NCBI GenBank assembly: GCA_963667815.1 | Contig: OY764021.1 | DNA: 64,000 nucleotides | Source of the DNA: Saccharicrinis sp963667815 | GTDB lineage: Bacteria > Bacteroidota > Bacteroidia > Bacteroidales > Marinilabiliaceae | Strand: one strand, 5' to 3' | Shown: positions 18,086 through 26,017 of the stretch, piece by piece | How positions within the stretch are numbered: the first letter of the stretch is position 1 | Layout: every line of letters starts with the position of its first letter | Program-made: the position numbers and the translations under genes | Notes under the pieces: generated by a model | Seen by the model: the letters and a program-made list of their open reading frames with translations, nothing else | Told to the model about the DNA's origin: nothing | Database searches by the model: none

Positions 18086-19909
18086 ATGAGACACTCAATA
18101 TTATTCACTTTATTAATTCTACTTTTCTCTTCCTCACTTTTTGCTGAGGATATAGAATTTACAGCACAAGCTAAAAGTGCTGTACTTTCTGGTGAGAAAT
18201 TTCAATTAATATATAGTGTTAATGAAGAAGGTGAAGACTTAAGATTACCTCAACTGAATGATTTTACTGTTTTAATGGGACCAAGTGTAATGACAAGCTC
18301 AAGCACTCAAATTATAAACGGAAAAATCACAAGGAGTAAACAATACTCTTATACCTATATTCTTAAATGTGACAAACCAGGTAAGTATACACTAGCTCCT
18401 GCTCAAATCACTGTAGATGGAGAAAAATACCAAAGCAATAGTTTAAGTATTGAAGTTGTAAAAAATGAAGGAGGTAATACTTCGCAACAAAGCCAAAGTC
18501 AACAAAGTAATGGAAGCAACTCTTTTTCAAAGGATGATTTATTTATTACTGTAACCAATAACAAATCAAGCATATTTCAAGGTGAACCACTTGTTTTAAC
18601 AACAAAGATTTATACTCGTATAAATTTGGATAATATCTCAGATATAAAGCACCCGGACTATAGAAATTTCATAGTTCAGGATATTGAAGATGGTAATAAT
18701 ATTCAGTGGACTTACGAGTTTGTAAACAACAAACAATACAGAGTTGGTACATTAGAAAGAAAAGTGTTATACGCTCAAAAAAGCGGACCACAAACCATTG
18801 AGCCAACAGAAATTGAATTCCTTATTAAACAACGTATTAGTCGACGTTCAACCAGTATTTTTGATGATTTTTTTGACAACAATTACCGAATGGTAAAAAA
18901 ACGTGTTAAATCAAAATCAATTAACATCAATATAAAACCATTCCCTTCTCCAAGACCAAAAAGTTTCTCTGGAGCAGTGGGTGATCTTTCAATGAAAGTA
19001 ACGTGTTCTCAGAATAAGGTAAAAGTAAATGACGGAATTACGATTAAAGCCGTAATTTCAGGAACAGGTAACCACAAATTAATGTCTGCTCCAGAGTTTA
19101 ATTTTTCTACAGATTTTGACACTTTTGATCCAACTACAAAGAATAATTTTACCAATACAGTATCAGGAATGAAAGGTTCTAAAACCTTTGAATATTTAAT
19201 TATTCCAAGATTTGGAGGTAATTATACTATAGATCCTTTAGTATTTACCTATTTTAATCCGAAAAGTGGAAAATTTGTTACCATTAAATCAGATCCAATT
19301 GTTATTGAAGTTGAAAAAGGAACTGAGGAGCAAAATGGTTCAACCTATACACCATCAAGTGTTAACAGAGAGGATGTTCAGTTTATTGGAAAAGATATCA
19401 GGTTTATTAAAACAGACAAGGCTAATTTAAAAGAAAGAGGCACCTTCTTATTTGGTTCTTTGATCTTCTTCCTTGGATATATCATACCAATAATTTTATT
19501 TATTATAGCATATATATTAAATAAAAAGAAGATTCATGAAAATGCCAATGTTCATCTAGTTAAGAACAAAAAAGCCAACAAAATGGCAACCAAACGCTTA
19601 AAAAAATCTTCTAGCTATCTGAAAGAAAACGATCATGAAGCTTTCTACGAAGAGGTTTTAAAAGCGTTATATACTTATTTAAGCGATAAATTATTTTTAC
19701 CGGTAAGTGAATTATCTAAAGAAAAAGCTGCTGAATTAATTACACAAAGAGGAGTATCTGAGGAAGTAAAAAATGAATTACTAGAAATTTTAGATACTTG
19801 TGAGTTTGCCCGGTTTTCTCCTTCTTCAGGTGAAACAGAGCAAATGGATAAACTATATAATAAAGCTTTAAATAATATTAGCAAACTAGATAGTCAGATT
19901 AAAAAGTAA
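18086..19909 (+). CDS. batD: BatD, oxygen-tolerance family membrane protein
   Basis: This 607-residue protein belongs to the BatD family. It has a signal peptide (~1-20), several exported beta-sandwich domains (~22-440) including the conserved LRLPQLNDFTVLMGPS-like opening and a GTGNHKLMSAP motif, one membrane span (~452-474) and a cytoplasmic helical domain with YTYLSDKLFLPVSELS and CEFARFSP. A Ser/Gln-rich linker sits at ~135-150. Its cytoplasmic domain resembles that of the third operon gene. Confidence 0.92.
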   Translation: MRHSILFTLLILLFSSSLFAEDIEFTAQAKSAVLSGEKFQLIYSVNEEGEDLRLPQLNDFTVLMGPSVMTSSSTQIINGKITRSKQYSYTYILKCDKPGKYTLAPAQITVDGEKYQSNSLSIEVVKNEGGNTSQQSQSQQSNGSNSFSKDDLFITVTNNKSSIFQGEPLVLTTKIYTRINLDNISDIKHPDYRNFIVQDIEDGNNIQWTYEFVNNKQYRVGTLERKVLYAQKSGPQTIEPTEIEFLIKQRISRRSTSIFDDFFDNNYRMVKKRVKSKSININIKPFPSPRPKSFSGAVGDLSMKVTCSQNKVKVNDGITIKAVISGTGNHKLMSAPEFNFSTDFDTFDPTTKNNFTNTVSGMKGSKTFEYLIIPRFGGNYTIDPLVFTYFNPKSGKFVTIKSDPIVIEVEKGTEEQNGSTYTPSSVNREDVQFIGKDIRFIKTDKANLKERGTFLFGSLIFFLGYIIPIILFIIAYILNKKKIHENANVHLVKNKKANKMATKRLKKSSSYLKENDHEAFYEEVLKALYTYLSDKLFLPVSELSKEKAAELITQRGVSEEVKNELLEILDTCEFARFSPSSGETEQMDKLYNKALNNISKLDSQIKK

Positions 19910-19984
19910 CATCTTTAATTGTAGTTTTTTCATATAAAAACATACACAACAAGAACTACAGGTTACAAATTAAATTGAAAGAAA

Positions 19985-20740
19985 ATGAAACGAATTATAT
20001 TCTTATTTATATCAGTCCTTTTTATTTCTGTTAGCTCATTTGCTAGTAATGATACAAGATTTGATAAAGCAAATGAGCTTTTCCAAAATCAAAACTATAG
20101 TGAAGCAATTACTACATATGAAGAAATACTTAGTTCAGGAATGGAAAGTGGTGAAGTGTATTTTAACCTTGGAAATGCCTACTACAAATCAGGAAATTTG
20201 CCAAAGGCCATTTTAAATTATGAAAGAGCTAAGTTAATATTACCACACGACAAAGATATAGCTTACAACCTACAAATGGCAAATTCTCAAATAACAGATA
20301 AACTTGAAACTGTTGGAGAATTTTTCTTAATAACATGGTTTAAAAGTTTCCGAAATACAACTAAGTCAGACACATGGGCTATCATTTCAATTGTAACATT
20401 TGCTTTAGGATTGTTATGGCTTGCCATTTTCTTATTTACCAGATCAAAGTCTTTAAAACAAATTGCTTTTTTTTCTGCGATTATTCTTATTTTGGTATGC
20501 ATTACATCTGTTAGCTTTTCAGCTAAACAAAAGAATATGTTAACCAATAGAAATAGTGCAATAATTTTTGAACCGTCTGTTACAATTAAAAGTTCACCAT
20601 CTGTGAGTGGAACAGAATTGTTTATTCTTCACGAAGGCACTAAGGTGAAAGTATTAGAATCAGTAAGTGATTGGTATAGGATACAGATAAGTGATGGAAA
20701 CGATGGTTGGTTACCATCGTCTACAGTAGAAATAATATAA
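19985..20740 (+). CDS. batE: BatE, TPR and SH3-like membrane protein
   Basis: This 251-residue protein has a signal peptide (~1-20, ending SSFAS), TPR repeats (~24-100, with VYFNLGNAYYKSGNLPKAILNYERA), two membrane spans (~130-150 and ~158-176) and a bacterial SH3-like domain (~190-251, ending DGWLPSSTVEII). It is the last gene of the operon, 75 bp after batD, and is followed by a strong terminator. Confidence 0.9.
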   Translation: MKRIIFLFISVLFISVSSFASNDTRFDKANELFQNQNYSEAITTYEEILSSGMESGEVYFNLGNAYYKSGNLPKAILNYERAKLILPHDKDIAYNLQMANSQITDKLETVGEFFLITWFKSFRNTTKSDTWAIISIVTFALGLLWLAIFLFTRSKSLKQIAFFSAIILILVCITSVSFSAKQKNMLTNRNSAIIFEPSVTIKSSPSVSGTELFILHEGTKVKVLESVSDWYRIQISDGNDGWLPSSTVEII

Positions 20741-20741
20741 C

Positions 20742-20777
20742 AAAAAAGGTGATTCAAAAATGAATCACCTTTTTTTA
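20742..20777. terminator. Bidirectional terminator between batE and the STAS gene
   Basis: A perfect stem of AAAGGTGATTCA with TGAATCACCTTT is flanked by A6 on the left and T7 on the right, so it can end the Bat operon on the plus strand and the HPt-STAS operon on the minus strand. Confidence 0.9.
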
Positions 20778-20784
20778 TTATCGT

Positions 20785-21102
20785 TTAATTTTCTTTTGAA
20801 TACATATCAAATACTTTATCAAGCTTCATGAGTTTTAAAAGACTCATCACATCATCTTGCACACAACATAAATAAAAACTATTGTTATTTTGTCTGGCAG
20901 TTTTTAATGCTGAAATAATTACACCAATACCAGTACTGTCAATAAATTTTATATTTGAAAGATTCAAAACTACTTTTTCTTTACTTTCAGATACAACTTT
21001 AGTCAACTCAACTTTTACTTCTTCAGCAGTAGCAGCTGTTAATCTATCTGAATTATTGATACTAATAATATTAACCTCTTTATTATTCTTTACTTCTAAC
21101 AT
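20785..21102 (-). CDS. STAS-domain anti-sigma factor antagonist
   Basis: This 105-residue single-domain protein matches SpoIIAA/RsbV-type STAS proteins: NLSNIKFIDSTGIGVIISAL (~47-66) with the phosphorylatable Ser at S56 in DSTG. Such proteins bind an anti-sigma kinase or related partner in the dephosphorylated state and release it when phosphorylated. No anti-sigma kinase or PP2C phosphatase is adjacent. The gene lies 14 bp downstream of an HPt protein, so the pair may couple phosphorelay input to a partner-switch output. That link is inference. Confidence 0.88.
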   Translation of the reverse strand: MLEVKNNKEVNIISINNSDRLTAATAEEVKVELTKVVSESKEKVVLNLSNIKFIDSTGIGVIISALKTARQNNNSFYLCCVQDDVMSLLKLMKLDKVFDMYSKEN

Positions 21103-21116
21103 GAGCTATATATGGT

Positions 21117-21596
21117 TTAATAGGTACTTATTACTTGTGAAAGTTCTTTAACAGCCTCACCACAAACATCATTAAATTTATTAATAAGATTCGTTAATTC
21201 TGAAATATTGGCATTTTCTTTTACCCAAATTATTCTGTCTTCTGGATAGCCTTCAAAGTTTCTCTTTAAAGTACTAATTTCTTCTTTTTGGGCATCTGTA
21301 ATACTTATCTTTTCCTCTAATTCCAAAATTCGCAACTGCTTTGCCAACAATTCCAAATTCTTTAAGTCAATATTTCCCAACTCTTGCATACCCATCGATA
21401 CAACTGAAGATTTTGCTTTATGAGCAATAGCTGCTACCTTAAGCCAATTCTTCTCTTTTAAGTTCTGATCAAATCCTTCTGTAAACTCTGGCATTTGGTC
21501 TAAAAAGATTTCAACCAATTCTTTAATTATACTTGTATCTCCATCTGCAATACCCTCTAAATAAGTCAGATCTACATATTTATTATTTTCTTCCAT
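21117..21596 (-). CDS. Histidine phosphotransfer (HPt) domain protein
   Basis: The protein is a stand-alone HPt module with the phosphate-accepting His at H59 in AAIAHKAKSSVVSMG, preceded by the usual LxEGIADGD...IIKELVEIFLDQ helix. I start it at the ATG at 21596 (MEENNKYVDL, 159 residues). The frame extends to an ATG at 21620, but a candidate -7 box at 21632-21639 would put the transcript start around 21625, leaving almost no leader for that start. HPt proteins shuttle phosphate between hybrid kinases and response regulators. The STAS gene follows 14 bp downstream. Confidence 0.87.
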   Translation of the reverse strand: MEENNKYVDLTYLEGIADGDTSIIKELVEIFLDQMPEFTEGFDQNLKEKNWLKVAAIAHKAKSSVVSMGMQELGNIDLKNLELLAKQLRILELEEKISITDAQKEEISTLKRNFEGYPEDRIIWVKENANISELTNLINKFNDVCGEAVKELSQVISTY

Positions 21597-21631
21597 AAGG
21601 TAAGGTCTTCGTATATACAAAAATTATAATA

Positions 21632-21639
21632 CAAATCTA
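21632..21639 (-). promoter_or_regulatory. Candidate -7 box (TAGATTTG) for the HPt-STAS operon
   Basis: This is an exact TAnnTTTG match on the minus strand. The nearest TTTG upstream (21651-21654) is only 11 bp away, shorter than the usual 17-23 bp, so only the -7 element is supported. Confidence 0.4.
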
Positions 21640-21749
21640 CTTTTTTTTATCAAATAACCATATTATCCTTAAAAATTTAAATGTTTTAAAAATATATTCT
21701 ATATATATCTATACCTCATGTTATACTTCAAAATAGAATATAAATCATA

Positions 21750-21778
21750 TTTGACCAAGCTCATTATTCATACATTTG
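21750..21778 (+). promoter_or_regulatory. Candidate promoter of gcvT: TTTG-N17-TACATTTG
   Basis: TTTG at 21750-21753 and TACATTTG at 21771-21778 match the Bacteroidota -33 and -7 elements, with a 17-bp spacer that is at the short end of the accepted range. The start codon follows 50 bp later. Confidence 0.5.
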
Positions 21779-21828
21779 TACATAAATAAGTATTAAATAA
21801 TTAAATAATATAAGCTAAATAAAAACAG

Positions 21829-22911
21829 ATGAAAAAAACAGCTTTATTTGACATACATAAAAAATTAGAAGCCAAAATTGTACCCTTTGCTGGATTTGAA
21901 ATGCCTGTTGAATATGCAGGAATTAGCAAAGAGCATATTCAGGTTAGAGAATCTGTAGGTGTATTTGATGTTTCACATATGGGTGAATTTTGGGTAAAAG
22001 GCCCTAAAGCTCTCGATTTTATTCAAAAAGTAACTTCTAACGACGCATCAACGCTAACAATTGGTAAAGCTCAATATAGTTGCTTTCCTAATGGAAAAGG
22101 AGGCATAGTAGATGACCTATTGGTTTATAAGTACGAAGATGAAAAATATATGTTAGTAGTTAATGCTGCTAATATTGATAAAGATTGGGAATGGTGTAAC
22201 TCAAACAATACAATGGGTGCTGAACTTGAAAATGCATCTGATAAAATTTCACAATTAGCCATTCAGGGACCGAACGCCATTAAAGTACTCCAAAAGCTAA
22301 CTGATGTTAATTTAGCTGAAATACCTTATTACTCTTTTACCACAGGCAAATTTGCAGGTATTGAAGATGTAATCATTTCTAACACTGGTTATACCGGAGC
22401 TGGAGGATTTGAATTATATATGTATAACGAATATGCTACAGAAATCTGGGAAAAAGTATTTGAAGCAGGTAAGGATTTTGAAATTGCACCAATTGGTTTA
22501 GGAGCTCGGGATACCTTAAGATTAGAAAAAGGATTTTGTTTATATGGTAATGATATTGATGACACAACATCACCTATTGAAGCAGGTTTAGGATGGATTA
22601 CAAAATTTATTGAGAGTAAAGATTTTATTGATAAAGATATATTATTAAAGCAAAAAACTGAAGGCACTAATAAAAAACTAAAAGGCTTCAAAATGATCGA
22701 CAAAGGAATTCCTCGCCATGGATACGAAATTGTTGATCAGGATGACAATATTATTGGAACCGTTACATCTGGAACACATTCTCCAATATTGAAATATGGA
22801 ATTGGAATGGGATATATAAATATGGATTATATTAAAGTCGGTAGCATTATTTATATAAAAGTTAGAAACCGAAAACTAAAAGCTGAGGTGGTTAAATTAC
22901 CATTCGTTTAA
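21829..22911 (+). CDS. gcvT: Glycine cleavage system aminomethyltransferase (T protein)
   Basis: GcvT releases ammonia from the aminomethyl group on H protein and moves the one-carbon unit to tetrahydrofolate. The 360-residue length is normal. Family landmarks are VPFAGFEMPVEY, SVGVFDVSHMGEF, SNTGYTGAGGFELY and the C-terminal GTVTSGTHSPILKYGIGMGY. The GcvP and GcvH genes are not adjacent. The neighbours serC and serA suggest shared use in serine and glycine metabolism, though a 468-bp gap separates them. Confidence 0.96.
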   Translation: MKKTALFDIHKKLEAKIVPFAGFEMPVEYAGISKEHIQVRESVGVFDVSHMGEFWVKGPKALDFIQKVTSNDASTLTIGKAQYSCFPNGKGGIVDDLLVYKYEDEKYMLVVNAANIDKDWEWCNSNNTMGAELENASDKISQLAIQGPNAIKVLQKLTDVNLAEIPYYSFTTGKFAGIEDVIISNTGYTGAGGFELYMYNEYATEIWEKVFEAGKDFEIAPIGLGARDTLRLEKGFCLYGNDIDDTTSPIEAGLGWITKFIESKDFIDKDILLKQKTEGTNKKLKGFKMIDKGIPRHGYEIVDQDDNIIGTVTSGTHSPILKYGIGMGYINMDYIKVGSIIYIKVRNRKLKAEVVKLPFV

Positions 22912-23379
22912 TTGTATTATTATACACTTTTAATTATGAAAAGAATCTTGATTGTATATAAATACATTTTTTCAACTTTTGTTTACCATTAAAACACAAG
23001 TTAAAATGATTTTTATCACTGATTAAAGATTTTTTTCATGATTATAATTAGGTTTCACCTACTCTCCCACTAGCATATACCACACTGTGTATCTGTTTTT
23101 TACATACACAATACCTTAAATCAGAGTATATTTAATATAACAATTTATTATAGAATATAACTATGTTTTATTATAAAATCTGGGTATTAGTGACATATTT
23201 TTCTAATTTTGCGCTAGAAATCGAATCAAATAAGACATAAAACTTATAAAAATACAATTTACTAAGTTTTCATTATTTGATCCGACATCTACATAAAGTG
23301 ATTTATTAAGTATTAACCATTATCGATACTATAGTTATAGCAAATGGCTATCTAAGTGTAAAACAAAATTATTTAACGC
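22912..23379. other. Long leader and promoter region upstream of serC
   Basis: This 468-bp gap has no ORF and no clear terminator for gcvT. It contains an inverted repeat TGTGTAT-N11-ATACACA (23086-23092 and 23104-23110), and a -7 match TAATTTTG at 23204-23211, which would give serC a leader of about 160 nt. I saw no known riboswitch pattern. Confidence 0.45.
23204..23211 (+). promoter_or_regulatory. Candidate -7 box (TAATTTTG) for serC
   Basis: This is an exact TAnnTTTG match 169 bp upstream of the serC ATG. No TTTG lies 17-23 bp before it, so support is partial. Confidence 0.35.
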
Positions 23380-24450
23380 ATGAAAAAGCATAATTTTTAC
23401 GCCGGACCATCAATTTTACCGGAATACACAATCAAAAACACAGCAGAAGCTGTTATGAATTTTGCAGGAACAGGTTTATCTGTTATGGAAATTTCGCATA
23501 GATCCAAAGAATTTGTAGCGGTAATGGATGAAGCCATTTCATTAGTTAATGAATTATTAGATCTTCCTGCTGGATACAAAGTGATTTTTGTTGGTGGTGG
23601 TGCCAGTACTCAATTTTGCATGGCTCCTTATAACTTACTTAAAACAAAAGCTGCTTATTTAAACACAGGAGCATGGGCTACAAAAGCTCAGAAAGAAGCT
23701 AAACTTTTTGGTGAAGTTGTTGAGGTTGCTTCTTCTAAAGATAAAAACTATACTTACATTCCTAAGAATTTTGAAGTACCAGCTGATGCTGATTATTTAC
23801 ATATCACTTCTAACAATACCATTTATGGTACTGAGATCAAAACTGATTTAGACCTAGGTATAAGATTAGTTGCTGATATGTCATCTGATATATTCTCTCG
23901 TCCAATTGATGTTTCAAAATATGATATCATTTACGCTGGAGCTCAGAAAAACCTTGCTCCTTCTGGAGTAACAATTGCAATTGTAAATGAAAATGCATTA
24001 GGACAAGTAGAAAGAGCTATTCCTACAATGTTAGATTACAGAACTCACATTGATAAAGAATCAATGTTTAATACACCTCCTGTATTACCTGTATTTGCTG
24101 CACTACAAACTTTACAATGGCTAAAAGCTCAAGGTGGAGTTGCTGCAATGCAAAAGAAAAACATTGAAAAAGCATCTCTTCTTTATGATGAAATTGATAG
24201 CAATAAATTCTTTAAGGCAACTGTTGAAGCAGAAGAAGATCGATCATTAATGAACATTTGTTTTGTTATGAACGATGAGTACACTGAATTAGAAAAAGAC
24301 TTTATGGAATTAGCTACATCTAAAGGATGTGTTGGTATCAAAGGTCACCGTTCTGTTGGCGGATTCCGAGCTTCTACTTACAATGCATTACCAAAAGAAA
24401 GCGTTGAGGTATTAGTTGCTGCAATGAAAGAATTTGCTGCTAAGCACTAA
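23380..24450 (+). CDS. serC: Phosphoserine aminotransferase
   Basis: SerC converts 3-phosphohydroxypyruvate and glutamate to phosphoserine with pyridoxal phosphate. The 356-residue protein begins HNFYAGPSILP and has the GGGASTQFCMAPYNLL phosphate-binding region (~72-87), and the PLP Schiff-base lysine at K190 (YAGAQKNLAPSG). It ends with KGHRSVGGFRASTYNALP. The serA gene follows after 81 bp, separated by a stem-loop. Confidence 0.96.
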   Translation: MKKHNFYAGPSILPEYTIKNTAEAVMNFAGTGLSVMEISHRSKEFVAVMDEAISLVNELLDLPAGYKVIFVGGGASTQFCMAPYNLLKTKAAYLNTGAWATKAQKEAKLFGEVVEVASSKDKNYTYIPKNFEVPADADYLHITSNNTIYGTEIKTDLDLGIRLVADMSSDIFSRPIDVSKYDIIYAGAQKNLAPSGVTIAIVNENALGQVERAIPTMLDYRTHIDKESMFNTPPVLPVFAALQTLQWLKAQGGVAAMQKKNIEKASLLYDEIDSNKFFKATVEAEEDRSLMNICFVMNDEYTELEKDFMELATSKGCVGIKGHRSVGGFRASTYNALPKESVEVLVAAMKEFAAKH

Positions 24451-24462
24451 AATAAGATATTC

Positions 24463-24493
24463 AAACCGAAGCCTATTTTTTGAGCTTCGGTTT
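24463..24493 (+). terminator. Stem-loop between serC and serA
   Basis: A perfect 10-bp stem, AAACCGAAGC with GCTTCGGTTT, has an 11-nt loop and is followed by a modest T/A-rich run (AATTTTC). It could be a leaky terminator or a processing site that makes serA levels differ from serC. Confidence 0.6.
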
Positions 24494-24531
24494 AATTTTC
24501 TATCTAATTAAAAATATCAATTCCATATATC

Positions 24532-25452
24532 ATGACTAAAGTACTTGTAGCTACAGAAAAACCTTTTGCTAAGGCAGCTGTAGATAAAATTGAGGCTATC
24601 GTTAAAGAAGCAGGCTTTGAGTTTGCTTTACTTGAAAAATATACTGATAAAGCAGATCTTTTAGACGCAGTTAAAGATGCATCTGCTCTTATTGTTCGCT
24701 CTGATAAAGTTACAGCTGAAGTTGTTGAAGCAGCAGCTGATTTAAAAATTGTTGTAAGAGCTGGTGCTGGTTATGACAACCTTGACCTTGCAGCTTGTAG
24801 TGCTAAAGATGTTGTTGCAATGAACACTCCAGGACAAAACTCAAATGCTGTTGCTGAGTTAGCTTTTGGAATGATGATTTCAATGGCTCGTAATGCATAC
24901 AACGGAACTGCAGGAACTGAATTAAGAGGTAAAAAGATTGGTATCCACGCTTATGGTAACGTAGGTGTTTATGTTGCAAAAATTGCTCAGGGAATTGGAA
25001 TGGAAGTATATGCTTTTGATCCATTTGTAAGCGCAGATAAAATGAAAGCTGACGGAGTTACTCCGGTTGATTCAGTTGAAGAATTATACGCTACTTGTCA
25101 ATATGTTTCTTTACACATTCCTGCAAACGATAAAACTAAAGAATCAATCAACTTTGACTTATTATCAAAAATGCCAGCAAATGCAGTTCTTGTAAACACT
25201 GCTCGTAAAGAAGTAATTCATGAGGCGGAGATGATTAAATTAATGAACGAAAGAGCTGATTTCTCATATATTTCAGATATCGCTCCAGATAATAAAGATG
25301 AGTATGCAGCTTTTGAAGGAAGATACTTCTTTACTCCTAAAAAAATGGGTGCTCAAACAGCTGAAGCTAACATCAATGCTGGTGTTGCTGCTGCTAACCA
25401 AATTGTTGACTATATTAAAAACGGAAACAAAACTTTCCAGGTTAACAAATAG
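24532..25452 (+). CDS. serA: D-3-phosphoglycerate dehydrogenase, short lysine-type
   Basis: This is a 306-residue member of the D-2-hydroxyacid dehydrogenase family, placed by context (after serC) at the first step of serine synthesis. It has a substrate-side VRAGAGYDNLD (~75-85), an NAD site with Gly at 137, 142 and 145 (GIHAYGNVG) and Arg225 in NTARKEV. Where most relatives have the catalytic His (PHxGA), this one has Lys (TPKKMGAQT, ~268-276). A short PGDH class with Lys in this position is known, including from Bacteroides and Entamoeba. There is no C-terminal ACT regulatory domain, so serine feedback through that domain is not expected. Confidence 0.9.
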   Translation: MTKVLVATEKPFAKAAVDKIEAIVKEAGFEFALLEKYTDKADLLDAVKDASALIVRSDKVTAEVVEAAADLKIVVRAGAGYDNLDLAACSAKDVVAMNTPGQNSNAVAELAFGMMISMARNAYNGTAGTELRGKKIGIHAYGNVGVYVAKIAQGIGMEVYAFDPFVSADKMKADGVTPVDSVEELYATCQYVSLHIPANDKTKESINFDLLSKMPANAVLVNTARKEVIHEAEMIKLMNERADFSYISDIAPDNKDEYAAFEGRYFFTPKKMGAQTAEANINAGVAAANQIVDYIKNGNKTFQVNK

Positions 25453-25483
25453 AAATCAGACACTGATTACATCTATAATATTT

Positions 25484-25513
25484 AGGCTACTCTTAACGGA
25501 GTGGCCTTTTTTT
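25484..25513 (+). terminator. Terminator of serA
   Basis: A nine-pair stem (AGGCTACTC with GAGTGGCCT, one G-T wobble) is followed by a T7 run, 32 bp after the serA stop. Confidence 0.85.
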
Positions 25514-25744
25514 ATTAATTCAAACTTCTACTCAAGATTGAAATAATCGTTAGAAAATATCCCCCTTCTTAATATCAATATAAATTACTTATGTACATAA
25601 AAAGACATACTGACTTCGAACTTATAAAAAGTTATTTCTTACTAATAAAAATGATTTTTGAACTCCAATTATAAGATTATAAAGAGTCATACCAATCTCA
25701 TTATGTTTAACCCCCAATATGCATTTAACCAACTATTACACATT

Positions 25745-25822
25745 GAAACGACTTCAAAACAAGTCGTTTCACTCACTTACTTCAATTCACCATAGCGGTG
25801 CTATGTATCATTTCAATAAGTG
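25745..25822. repeat. Clustered palindromic element, possibly an interspersed repeat
   Basis: Two hairpins lie side by side. The first is a perfect 10-bp stem, GAAACGACTT (25745-25754) with AAGTCGTTTC (25761-25770). The second has an outer CACTTA (25774-25779) with TAAGTG (25817-25822) and an inner CATAGC-GGT-GCTATG (25791-25805). It is richer in G and C than its surroundings and sits between converging genes, which is typical of small intergenic repeats. Only one copy was seen in this window. Confidence 0.5.
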
Positions 25823-25963
25823 TTTGTTTTATTACTTTCTGATTATTGCTTCATTCGGCATATTCATAGTAAACTTTGCATCTGCTCTCCTTTATCGCAA
25901 TAATTGCATTTCAATGCTCATTACGATGTTTAAATACATAATTCAGGTTTAATTATAGTCAAT

Positions 25964-25994
25964 AAAAAAGCCCGGAAGATTACTTCCAGGCTTT
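25964..25994 (-). terminator. Terminator of the glycosyltransferase operon
   Basis: On the minus strand, a stem of AAAGCC and GGAAG segments with one mismatch and a 4-nt loop is followed by a T6 tract. It begins 24 bp past the stop codon at 26018. Confidence 0.8.
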
Positions 25995-26017
25995 GAATAA
26001 TATTATATATAAGTATT

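Larger units (their letters stand above)
25453..26017. other. Gene-free region with terminators and a structured element
   Basis: This 565-bp convergent region holds the serA terminator (25484-25513), a cluster of palindromes at 25745-25822, and the terminator of the glycosyltransferase gene (25964-25994). A 77-codon frame at 25719-25952 crosses the palindromes and shows no convincing protein features. Confidence 0.6.

Noticed and set aside
25719..25952. 77-codon frame downstream of serA
   Set aside because: It runs through the palindromic element and has no family features. The hydrophobic stretch comes from T-rich DNA.
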